Part shown: in pieces, positions 1 through 7,623 of the stretch
Numbering within the stretch: the first letter of the stretch is position 1
How the letters are laid out: each line of letters opens with the position of its first letter
Assembly: GCF_026385525.1 (NCBI RefSeq)
Contig: NZ_JANIDY010000004.1
Span: forward strand, 1-64,000
From: Bombella pluederhausensis
GTDB taxonomy: Bacteria > Pseudomonadota > Alphaproteobacteria > Acetobacterales > Acetobacteraceae
DNA length: 64,000 nucleotides
Reading direction: 5' to 3'
Position numbers and translations under genes: made by a program
Notes under the pieces: generated by a model
Databases searched by the model: none
Told to the model about the DNA's origin: nothing
What the model saw: the letters and a program-made list of their open reading frames with translations, nothing else

Positions 1-276
1 TAAGTCCGCTCTGGCTGGCCTGCTCAACCAGACTGGTACCGCCAAGCTGACAGACAGCTCTGTCGGTAATGTCATCAACAAGGCAGGCTTCACCCTCACC
101 AACAATGCCCTCAATGGAACGCTGGACAATGAGGGTACGGCTGACATTGAAGGCAGCAAGGTTACTGGTCTCACAACCAACAACAAGACGCTGACCGTCA
201 ATAAGTCCGCTCTGGCTGAGCTCGCCAACCAGGCTGGTACCGCCGAGCTGACAGACAGCTCTGTCGGTAACGTGAC
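1..276 (+). repeat. Direct repeat of about 75 bp, 201 bp apart, within the autotransporter passenger
   Basis: Bases 1-75 and 202-276 are near-identical (shared start TAAGTCCGCTCTGGCT, shared end CAGACAGCTCTGTCGGTAA). They encode the unit KSALAxLxNQxGTAxLTDSSVGNV twice, with a period of 67 codons. The first copy may extend further upstream outside the window. A second, more diverged level of repetition exists: residues coded at about 360-640 resemble those at about 1215-1490. Confidence 0.75.
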
Positions 277-3200
277 CAACACTCATGGCGCTTCTCTGAC
301 AGCCACACGTGACGCACTGGCATCTGCTACCAACAACGGCACCATGACACTGAGCAACAGCACAGTCTCCGGTGATGTTACCCAGAAGGATGGCGGCCTG
401 ACGCTGGATAACAGCACGATCCAGAAAACGCTTACTGCTAATGGTGGCCTGTTCACTATTACTGGCAACAGTTCCAAGGTCGGCTCGCTGGCCGGAACTG
501 CAAATGGTACGCTGAACAGCACGCTGACCTTGACCAATGCCAAGGACAGCTATGCCGGTTCCATGTCTGGTACGGGCGGTCTGACCCTCTCTGATGGACA
601 GGCAACCCTGACAGGCGCCAATAGCTACACAGGCACGACAACACTCGATAACGGCGTTCTGGCTCTGGCCCAGAAGGGCAGCATCGATCAGTCTGCTCTG
701 GTGGATATCAAGGATGGTGCCCGGTTCGACATCAGCGGGACTGATACTGGCGCCTCCGTGAAGGATATCGGTGGCACAGGCGATATCACACTCGGCAACC
801 AGACCCTGACCCTAACAGACGCCAAACCTGACACTGTCTATGCCGGTGTCATCTCTGGTGCGGGTGGCCTGACGGTGGCTGGTGGCCATGAGACCCTAAC
901 AGGCAATAACAGCTTCAACGGCGATACCACCATTACCGCACCGGCTGCCCTGACGCTCAACGGTTCTCTGGCCGGTGCCCTGAACAATGCCGGGACAACC
1001 GATATTGAAGGCGGGCATGTTGCTGGTCTCACCACCAACAGCGGCACACTGACCGCTACAGGTGGCACACTGGCTGCCATCATAAACAAGGCAGGCACAG
1101 CTGAACTCACGAACAGCACGGCAACAGATATCAGCAATGAGGCCGGGGCAACCTTTACCGCCACGGGTGGTACGCTTGCCTCCGCCACCAACAGCGGCAC
1201 CATGACGCTGGGACGTGGCAATATCGTCACTGGTAACGTCACGCAGAATGACGGCAGCCTGACACTTGATGGCAATCAGGTAGACGGCACGCTGGCTGCT
1301 AATGGTGGCACCTTCAACGTGACCGATGCAGGTTCTGTCGTGAAGTCCCTCTCTGGTAACGCTGATGGCAAACTAGGCGGGACGCTGAACCTGACCAATG
1401 CCGCTGATACCTATAATGGGTCCCTCTCCGGCAATGGCAGCCTGACGCTTTCCAACGGTCATGAAGTTCTGACGAACCAGTCCGCTCTGGGGGGAGCCGT
1501 AAATGTCGATAACGGTACGCTGGAGGTCACAGGACCGCTCGCAGAACTGACAACTGGCAAGGGACTGAAAATTGGCGCTACGGGTGCAGGTACTCTGACA
1601 CTCGCCAATGGTGCTGATCTTCAGAGCTCCGGGCCGATTGTCTTTGCCAAGGCCTCCCCTGCTACTGGCAATGGCTTCAATGCCACGCTGAACGTACTGG
1701 ATGGCGGTACGCTGGTGGCTGGCGATGCCAACGGTCAGGCTGGCCTGAATGCAGAAGAAGGCTCAAAGGCACGTCTGGTCCTGAATGGTGGTACGCTCCA
1801 GAACCGTCAGGGCTCTGATCTGACAAGCAACCTGAACACCAGCATCGGCTCTCAAGGTGCCGTGTTTGATGTGCAGGATCAGAACAAAATGACACTGGGC
1901 AGCGGCTCCACACTGGCCGATGCGTCTGACGATGCCGATCAGCTTTCAAACCATCTGGGCGACAGCAACACGCTGACCAAGACCGGCACTGGTACCTTCT
2001 TCTTTGAAGGAAACGGCTCTGACTTCACAGGCCCAACTGACATTGAGGCCGGTGAGATGGTTGTCGAAGGTGACCTGTCCCATTCCGCCATGGCTGTGCG
2101 GCAGAACGCCACGCTGGCCGGGACTGGCACAGTCGGCACGACAGCAGTGGATTCCGGCGCTACACTGGCACCGGGCCATTATGAAGCTAACAACCTTGGT
2201 ACGCTCCATGTCGCTGGCGACCTGACCATGGCCAAGGGCTCCGTGCTCCGCATCCGTGGTACGAGCGCTACGACAGGTCAGCAGCTTCAGGAGACCAGCG
2301 GCTTCAACTATAACGCGCTGACCTCCGACCATGTTGCTGTCAGCGGTAAGGCAACCATTCAGGGCGGTACTCTGGACCTGCATGTGCAGAATGCCGGTGC
2401 TGGCCTGACCTATGGCGAAGCCTACCGTGTCCTGACGGCTACTGACGGTGTCACCGGGCATTATGATGCGCTGAACACCAATCTGGCCGCAGAATATGCC
2501 TATCTCGACCCGGCACTCGCCTATACCGGCAATGATGTCGATATCGTCCTGCGCCGCAGCATCCAGGGCTTTGGCTCTGTGGGTGGCACACGCAACCAGA
2601 TCACCACCGGCAACGGGCTTGATCACATCTCCCAGAATGACGCTCTGGCAGATGCCATGGTGCAGCTGACACGCACACAGGCCAAACAGGCTCTGGATAA
2701 CCTGTCTGGCGAGCTACATGCCTCCATCCGCACGGCCCTGATTCAGGACAGCTTCTACATGCGGAATGCAGTCCTGAACCGTCTGGCCAATGTGGATTGT
2801 GACTATGGCCGCAACGGGCAGAGTGTCTATGACCTGAAGACCCATGAGAAGAACGGTGCCTGCTACTCCGACCACGCTACCATGTGGGGCCAGGCCTATG
2901 GCGGGCTGGGCCATAATAGCGGGGATGGCAATGCTGCCCTGATGCATCACAACACGGCAGGCTTCATCATGGGGGCGGATGCGCCTGTCCGTGGCAGCAA
3001 CTGGCGTGTGGGTGGTATGCTCTCCTACGGGCATTCCCAGTTCAATGTTGCACGGGGCCGGTCTTCCTCCGGTAACAGCAACAATATCACCGTTGGTGGT
3101 TATGCTGGGACGCACTGGGGTCGCCTGAACCTGCGCCTTGGTGCAGCCTATAGCTGGAACGTCATCAACACCCGCCGTCATATTGCCGTTGGCGAATATG

Positions 3201-3709
3201 GCGGGCGTGTCAGCAGCAGCTATCTGGGTGGTACAGCCCAGAGCTTCGCAGAGCTTGGCTATAAGCTGCATGGCGCAAACAGCGTGTTCGAACCGTTCAT
3301 GAACGTGGCTTACGTCAATATGCAGACAAACAGCTATCGTGAGCATGGCAACTCCGCAGCGCTGCACAGCCGTGGGACAGATAGTGGCGTGACCTTCTCC
3401 ACCTTCGGGTTCCGGGCCTCCACAAAGGTCAGTATCGGGAAGATGGTCTTCATGCCGCATATTATGGGCGCTTACCGTCATGGTTTCGGCCAGCTCGGCT
3501 CCCATATGCATGAAGCCTTTGTCTCGACAGGCAACAGCAGCGACATGGATGTGGGCGGTGTTCTGCTCTCCAGCAATGCTGCCATTATTGATACAGGTCT
3601 GACAGCCAAGCTGACCGACCGGATCGATCTGGACCTGTCCTACATCGGCCAGTACGGCAACCAGTCCACCGAAAGCGGCGCAACCGGCTCCTTCAGGATG
3701 CAGTTCTGA
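2..3709 (+). CDS. Autotransporter (type V secretion), 5'-truncated by window edge
   Basis: The frame is open from base 2, so the true start and signal peptide lie upstream of the window. The visible 1235 residues are a long Gly/Asn/Thr/Ser-rich passenger of parallel beta-helix type, with recurring units such as GTLTATGG, GSLTLDG and TLTGANSYTG. An outer-membrane barrel of roughly the last 280 residues follows (WGQAYGG, then alternating beta strands, ending in the C-terminal Phe of SFRMQF). The passenger would be exported through the barrel to the cell surface, probably as an adhesin or biofilm factor; that role is inferred from the family. Only two Cys lie in the junction region near the barrel. 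A strong terminator follows directly. The repeats suggest growth by internal duplication. Confidence 0.9.
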   Translation, partial: KSALAGLLNQTGTAKLTDSSVGNVINKAGFTLTNNALNGTLDNEGTADIEGSKVTGLTTNNKTLTVNKSALAELANQAGTAELTDSSVGNVTNTHGASLTATRDALASATNNGTMTLSNSTVSGDVTQKDGGLTLDNSTIQKTLTANGGLFTITGNSSKVGSLAGTANGTLNSTLTLTNAKDSYAGSMSGTGGLTLSDGQATLTGANSYTGTTTLDNGVLALAQKGSIDQSALVDIKDGARFDISGTDTGASVKDIGGTGDITLGNQTLTLTDAKPDTVYAGVISGAGGLTVAGGHETLTGNNSFNGDTTITAPAALTLNGSLAGALNNAGTTDIEGGHVAGLTTNSGTLTATGGTLAAIINKAGTAELTNSTATDISNEAGATFTATGGTLASATNSGTMTLGRGNIVTGNVTQNDGSLTLDGNQVDGTLAANGGTFNVTDAGSVVKSLSGNADGKLGGTLNLTNAADTYNGSLSGNGSLTLSNGHEVLTNQSALGGAVNVDNGTLEVTGPLAELTTGKGLKIGATGAGTLTLANGADLQSSGPIVFAKASPATGNGFNATLNVLDGGTLVAGDANGQAGLNAEEGSKARLVLNGGTLQNRQGSDLTSNLNTSIGSQGAVFDVQDQNKMTLGSGSTLADASDDADQLSNHLGDSNTLTKTGTGTFFFEGNGSDFTGPTDIEAGEMVVEGDLSHSAMAVRQNATLAGTGTVGTTAVDSGATLAPGHYEANNLGTLHVAGDLTMAKGSVLRIRGTSATTGQQLQETSGFNYNALTSDHVAVSGKATIQGGTLDLHVQNAGAGLTYGEAYRVLTATDGVTGHYDALNTNLAAEYAYLDPALAYTGNDVDIVLRRSIQGFGSVGGTRNQITTGNGLDHISQNDALADAMVQLTRTQAKQALDNLSGELHASIRTALIQDSFYMRNAVLNRLANVDCDYGRNGQSVYDLKTHEKNGACYSDHATMWGQAYGGLGHNSGDGNAALMHHNTAGFIMGADAPVRGSNWRVGGMLSYGHSQFNVARGRSSSGNSNNITVGGYAGTHWGRLNLRLGAAYSWNVINTRRHIAVGEYGGRVSSSYLGGTAQSFAELGYKLHGANSVFEPFMNVAYVNMQTNSYREHGNSAALHSRGTDSGVTFSTFGFRASTKVSIGKMVFMPHIMGAYRHGFGQLGSHMHEAFVSTGNSSDMDVGGVLLSSNAAIIDTGLTAKLTDRIDLDLSYIGQYGNQSTESGATGSFRMQF

Positions 3710-3739
3710 TCGAACTCCATTCAGATGGATGCCTCATTA

Positions 3740-3776
3740 GGGCGGGCCAGAGTTTCCTCTGGCCCGCCCTTTTTTA
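3740..3776 (+). terminator. Rho-independent terminator of the autotransporter gene
   Basis: A perfect 13-bp GC-rich stem (GGGCGGGCCAGAG with CTCTGGCCCGCCC), a TTTC loop and six T follow, 31 bp after the stop codon. Confidence 0.93.
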
Positions 3777-3899
3777 TCGGCATCATTCAGCCACCTCACA
3801 AACAGAAGGGCGAGCCATGAGACCCGCCCTCCAGTAACTGACAGCCTGACATTTTCTACATCTTAAACCCAGGATACTTCCCCGGTTCTACCAGTACTC

Positions 3900-4217
3900 T
3901 TAGAACAGACGCCCCAGCAGATCAGCGACATCACGAATACCTGCACTGATATGCCCGGCAACATCATGCGTCAGGGCCTCAAGGAACCCAGCTCCCTTCT
4001 GGAGAGCACTATCAAGCCCCTTCTTAACGGGTCTTGGCAGGGGCGTGCCATGCTCCGCCATATCAGCCTGGGCCCCAGCCAAGTTCTGCGCCATTGTGTG
4101 GCCTCCCCCTGAGTTCAACAGGCCACCCAACAAAGTAGCGCCAAGGGCAGATACAGCTTCCAGCAGCAGACAGCCACCAGATACTTGATTCAATTCATGC
4201 TCATTAAGAGTTCTCAT
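3900..4217 (-). CDS. Microcin/bacteriocin-like peptide with double-glycine leader (copy 1)
   Basis: A protein of 105 residues. The first 15, MRTLNEHELNQVSGG, match the pattern of colicin V-type (class II microcin) leaders MRxLxxxELxxVSGG, which C39-peptidase ABC exporters cleave after Gly-Gly. The predicted mature part is 90 residues. It begins with Cys, has a hydrophobic/Gly stretch (ALGATLLGGLLNSGGG), a central PLPRPVKKG turn and amphipathic C-terminal segments ending DVADLLGRLF. I chose this ATG over an in-frame start 14 codons upstream because GGAG sits 7 nt before it and the leader begins there. Its leader and upstream region match those of the gene at 6257-6592. No exporter or immunity gene is adjacent. 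The mature part is not recognised, so toxicity is not shown. Confidence 0.72.
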   Translation of the reverse strand: MRTLNEHELNQVSGGCLLLEAVSALGATLLGGLLNSGGGHTMAQNLAGAQADMAEHGTPLPRPVKKGLDSALQKGAGFLEALTHDVAGHISAGIRDVADLLGRLF

Positions 4218-4336
4218 AACGAGTCTCCAAGAGATTTTCTGATGAATAAGAGAATCCACAACGAACCCTCAAGAGAATAAGGCATAATAATCGTGGTAAC
4301 CGTCAATATATTTTAGGTGAAAATACTATTAATTTT
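4218..4336 (-). promoter_or_regulatory. Conserved 5' leader/promoter region of microcin-like gene copy 1
   Basis: Read on the minus strand, this has AAAATTAAT at 4336-4328, an AT-rich stretch with TAAAAT, TTGAC at 4306-4302, a TTCTTG/TTCTCTTA-like block, then TGGAGACT and the ATG. The same elements occur at nearly the same distances upstream of copy 2: TTGAC begins 89 nt before the ATG here and 90 nt there. This indicates shared regulation by duplication. I cannot assign the exact -10 and -35 boxes. Confidence 0.6.
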
Positions 4337-4573
4337 GTTAGCTGTCTGATTCTATTTTTAGATAAACATGAAAATATATTTTTACAACTCTTTTATTTTA
4401 TTGATTTTTTATACATCCATTTATAACCATCTCCTCATTTTCCACCAATGAAACATTCTTCGATTAAAAGAGCGTTTCATCCTCCCTCTGCTTAATTTTC
4501 ACTAAATAAATGGGACCTAGCCTTAGTTCTTCTTCCTCCGTAGCCTTCAGGGTAACTTCCAAAACGGAACCGT
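4260..4573. other. AT-rich divergent intergenic region
   Basis: This lies between the minus-strand microcin-like gene and the plus-strand Hint gene and is far more AT-rich than the rest of the window. It should hold both promoters. The only internal reading frame noted is a 27-codon hydrophobic one at 4368-4451 without a ribosome-binding site. I see no RNA gene. Confidence 0.6.
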
Positions 4574-6145
4574 ATGATTATCCCATTCGGGCAGACTGTT
4601 AACTGGTTTCCCCAATCCAGACAGGCCATCATTCAGGCCACACTTTTCATGCCGGATAATCTGCCATCTTTTTCTGGAGACAATTCTTTCAATCTTCAGG
4701 GCGGCACGCTGGTCATTTCTCCAGCCTCATGGCAGGGGCTGGTCAGCCCGGCTGCACTGGCTACCCCCCATACCCTAACCATAAACCCCGGTAAGGGCGG
4801 GACGCTTCTTGTTGATTATGAAGGGCTGAGCAGTACCGTCCTGCCAACAAATCTATCCCTTACCCTTCATCTAACCGTAACGCCGCCCCCCAGTTTCAAA
4901 ATCAAACTTGCCTTTTCTACACAAAGCAACAGTTCAACAGCCGCACGGCAACGCTACGATGCACAGTATAACCAGACAACGATCCAGCTGAATGAAGATT
5001 ATAGCGTCTCCAGCACGGCCCATACGACCATCCTCATTCCCGGCAATCCCTATCATCTCCCTTTGGACGGAAACTGGTGCGCCATCAGCCTTTCTGATGC
5101 TGGCTCGGCAAAATCATCAGCACCGGAACTTGTCTGCTATCTGCCAGGCACACTGATAGATACCCCCAATGGCCCGATGAAGGTGGAGGAGTTACGGCCC
5201 GGTGATGCTATCCATAGTTTTCAGAATCATCAGAAACGAGTCGAACATCTCCGCTGGGTTGGCTACAAATCCGTCACAGCAGCGTCACCTGATGACTGGC
5301 CCATCCGCATCAAGCCCCACACATTCGGAAAAAACTGCCCATTCCAAGACCTGTACATCACAGAAGAACACTGCCTGTATCTAAAAGGCGCTTTTATCCC
5401 TGCCCGAATGCTAGTCAATCACAGTACAATCACCCGGGAAGAACGGACATGTTTCGACATCCATCATGTCGAAACCTATGAACACCGTATTATCAGTGCC
5501 AATGGTGTCCTCTCCGAGACCTACCTGAATACAGGTAACCGGGGCAGCTTCATCACACCAGATACAGGCACGATTATTCACTCTGGCCCAGCCTTCCCCG
5601 ACAGAATCAAAGACTGGCACCATGATGCTGCGGCCCCCCTACGGGTGGACCGCACATTCGTAGAACCGATACATACCGCCCTGACACGGCGAGCAGAAAA
5701 GCTCGGTGTGCCCGCAGACACCCCCAATCACCATCTGACAGATGATCCGGCCCTCAGGCTACTTGATCCTCAAGGCTCAGAGCTCCCTCTCCTTCGGAAA
5801 GACGGGTCTCATTACCTTTTTCAAATGCAAGGCGCCGTTCCTTTTCTGTCCATTACATCACGCACGGCCCGCCCCAGTGAGAGCATCGGCCCCTTCGTGG
5901 ATGACAGGCGCCTGCTGGGTGTGCTGGTAGGCAGCATCATCCTCATCCATCCTGAAGGACAGCAACAGCCATTAACCTCCCATCTCACAGCGCCATCCAA
6001 CACAGGCTGGGATGTCATGGAGGCCAGCCCCTGCCGCTGGACCAACGGACAGGCTCACTTGCCTCTACCGAACATCACCATGCCAGAGGGTTCCCTGTTG
6101 GAAATCGAAGTCCTTAGTGCTGGCCCTTACATCCTACCCCAATAA
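4574..6145 (+). CDS. Hint (Hint_2) domain-containing protein
   Basis: A protein of 523 residues with no obvious signal peptide. Residues 1-180 are a beta-rich segment rich in Thr, Ser and Pro. The Hint domain begins at Cys188 (CYLPGTLIDTPNGPMKVEEL, then RPGD) and includes the late motif YEHRIISANGVLSETYL. The C-terminal part carries the DGSHYLF, TSRTARPSESIGPFVDDRR and LGVLVG motifs that usually follow Hint_2 in acetic acid bacteria. Hint folds self-cleave or splice through the first Cys; here no obvious intein C-extein junction is seen, so autocleavage or a structural role is more likely than splicing. It lies between the two microcin-like genes on the opposite strand. The role is unknown. 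Confidence 0.82.
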   Translation: MIIPFGQTVNWFPQSRQAIIQATLFMPDNLPSFSGDNSFNLQGGTLVISPASWQGLVSPAALATPHTLTINPGKGGTLLVDYEGLSSTVLPTNLSLTLHLTVTPPPSFKIKLAFSTQSNSSTAARQRYDAQYNQTTIQLNEDYSVSSTAHTTILIPGNPYHLPLDGNWCAISLSDAGSAKSSAPELVCYLPGTLIDTPNGPMKVEELRPGDAIHSFQNHQKRVEHLRWVGYKSVTAASPDDWPIRIKPHTFGKNCPFQDLYITEEHCLYLKGAFIPARMLVNHSTITREERTCFDIHHVETYEHRIISANGVLSETYLNTGNRGSFITPDTGTIIHSGPAFPDRIKDWHHDAAAPLRVDRTFVEPIHTALTRRAEKLGVPADTPNHHLTDDPALRLLDPQGSELPLLRKDGSHYLFQMQGAVPFLSITSRTARPSESIGPFVDDRRLLGVLVGSIILIHPEGQQQPLTSHLTAPSNTGWDVMEASPCRWTNGQAHLPLPNITMPEGSLLEIEVLSAGPYILPQ

Positions 6146-6156
6146 TAAGAGCCAAC

Positions 6157-6190
6157 AGAAAAGGGGATGGCCCATACGGACCATCCCCCC
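6157..6190 (-). terminator. Terminator, mainly for the minus-strand microcin-like gene 2
   Basis: An 8-bp stem GGGGATGG/CCATCCCC (6163-6170 and 6181-6188) is followed on the minus strand by four T. It lies between the convergent ends of the Hint gene and the microcin-like gene and may stop transcription from both sides. Confidence 0.65.
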
Positions 6191-6256
6191 AAAGAGAGCC
6201 TGCCCTAGCTGGACAGAAACCCTACCATGCACCCCTTATCGGGCCAGCAAGGTTTA

Positions 6257-6592
6257 TCAGATCAGACGTGTGACGAAATTCACAGCCTGCTGGATGCCTG
6301 CACCAACGAGGGAGACAAGGCTACCAAGCGGGTTCTGCAGGAAGCCAGAAATTGCCTGCAGAGGAGCAGACAGAAGGCCCATCACGCCACCACCGAGGGC
6401 AGGTGCGGCTACAGCTGCAGCGTAACCGTTCGGAACATAGTTGGCTGCCGGAATCGTGTTGGTGTTAGCAGCAGGAGCCAGAACGTTCTGACCACCACCA
6501 AGAGCACCGCCCAACAGACCGCCGAGCAGGTTGCCCAGCAGACCAAAACCACCAGAAACGCTATCCAGCTCACGGGTGCTAAGAGCTCTCAT
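6257..6592 (-). CDS. Microcin/bacteriocin-like peptide with double-glycine leader (copy 2)
   Basis: A protein of 111 residues. Residues 1-15, MRALSTRELDSVSGG, are a colicin V-type double-glycine leader; the last six residues before the cut, DSVSGG, are the same as in the colicin V leader as I recall it. The predicted mature part is 96 residues. It starts with a Gly/Leu repeat (FGLLGNLLGGLLGGALGGG), then an Ala/Asn/Pro-rich linker and a hydrophobic GVMGLLSAPLQAISGF region, ending AVNFVTRLI. An in-frame start 31 codons upstream exists, but GGAG 7 nt before this ATG and the leader decide the start. Low charge and high Gly resemble pore-forming class II microcins; that activity is inference. The mature part is not alignable by eye with copy 1. 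Confidence 0.74.
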   Translation of the reverse strand: MRALSTRELDSVSGGFGLLGNLLGGLLGGALGGGQNVLAPAANTNTIPAANYVPNGYAAAVAAPALGGGVMGLLSAPLQAISGFLQNPLGSLVSLVGAGIQQAVNFVTRLI

Positions 6593-6714
6593 CTTAAGTC
6601 TCCACACAATTTTTATTAAGAGAACGGAAGTTTTACATGGAACTTCCAAGAACAAAAAGTCACAATAAAAAACTGGAGTCAACAAAAAATATTATAGATA
6701 CTGAAATTAATTTT
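6593..6714 (-). promoter_or_regulatory. Conserved 5' leader/promoter region of microcin-like gene copy 2
   Basis: Minus-strand order: AAAATTAAT (6714-6706), TATAAT, TTGAC (6682-6678), TTCTTGGAAGTTCC, TTCTCTTA, TGGAGACT, ATG. It matches the copy 1 leader in order and spacing, including the ribosome-binding site and the first two codons (ATGAGA). Confidence 0.6.
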
Positions 6715-7073
6715 ATAATAATATTATATATACTATTATTTAATACATCATAGTTATTTTATATACTAATTTAATTATGGTTATTACTTTTAAAATTCGC
6801 AGAATTTCTCTTTAACTCCAACAAGATATGACACAAACCACCCGGCTCCCTTCCCAACCAGTCGTCAGACTATCCCCGTATAAAAACGGCGTGCCTGACA
6901 GAATATTCGCCATAAAAGAACGATAACGATTGGCTTGCAGGATGATTCTGGGACGGCATTCCATCATCACCAACACATGGCAGAGGACCCTAATCTTCAG
7001 AATCAGACAGTTATACCCCGCTGCTGGCTTGACCAACCACCTTATGATTCAGTAAAGGACACCCACGCCTTTA
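6715..7073. other. Intergenic stretch before tRNA-Glu, no confident gene
   Basis: Bases 6715-6800 are almost pure A/T. From about 6810 the composition returns to normal and one minus-strand frame (6812-6967 from an ATG) stays open for 51 codons, but it has no good ribosome-binding site and no recognisable motif. Confidence 0.5.
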
Positions 7074-7149
7074 GTCCCGTTCGTCTAGAGGCCTAGGACA
7101 CCGCCCTTTCACGGCGGCAACACGGGTTCGAATCCCGTACGGGACGCCA
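7074..7149 (+). tRNA. tRNA-Glu (anticodon TTC)
   Basis: Full cloverleaf: acceptor GTCCCGT/ACGGGAC, anticodon stem CCGCC/GGCGG with loop CTTTCAC (anticodon TTC at 7108-7110), T-arm ACGGG-TTCGAAT-CCCGT, discriminator G and encoded CCA. It borders the AT-richer accessory segment, a typical integration position. I found no second copy of its 3' end downstream to mark an attachment site. Confidence 0.97.
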
Positions 7150-7623
7150 CAGCATCTACCGTATCTTTTGCGGGATGCAGCGAATTGGAAGCGATACCTA
7201 ATTTACCAAATTGTTGGTTTGAGTCATTCCTGAGCCAATCAGGAGAGCATAGCTCTTTGATATCAGAAGGCTTTGCATGAGCAAACCGGAAAGATCAGAC
7301 ATCAATGCTGCCACAACTAAACCGCTCCCTAAAAGGATTTAATACCGCGGCCCCGGCCCGTATCAAACCAGCAGAACGATCAACGACGACCGCCTGAATG
7401 AAGACATTTGCATCGTCAGCTCTGACTCGCCGCTGGTCCACTGAAAAACGTGCGAGACAGACAGCATTTCGAACATAATGGTTTGTCAAAACACTGAAGC
7501 TCATATGTCAGCCATGGGTCAATCGACCCTGAAGCAATTTACCTACGGTAAACTCACGTTTCCCCACTACCGCCGAAACTGGGCTACCGAGGCAGAGTGC
7601 CCTGGTAGCCCTGGCCTCTACCA
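7150..7623. other. Intergenic stretch between tRNA-Glu and the restriction-type gene
   Basis: No gene is supported. A minus-strand frame at 7295-7504 is open for 69 codons but has no recognisable motif. Bases 7582-7610 form a hairpin (GGCTACC/GGTAGCC with an inner GGCA/TGCC) just after the stop of the minus-strand gene, with no clear T run; it may act as its terminator. The composition suggests eroded foreign sequence. Confidence 0.45.

Noticed and set aside
4368-4451. 27-codon hydrophobic frame in the AT-rich gap between microcin-like gene 1 and the Hint gene, considered as an immunity peptide
   Set aside because: No ribosome-binding site, very short, and A/T-rich sequence yields hydrophobic codons by chance.
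6812-7036. 74-codon minus-strand frame before tRNA-Glu
   Set aside because: TTG start without ribosome-binding site, no motif; internal ATG version equally unsupported.
7295-7504. 69-codon minus-strand frame between tRNA-Glu and the nuclease gene, considered as a transposase fragment
   Set aside because: No transposase or integrase motif recognised; reported only as part of an unexplained stretch.
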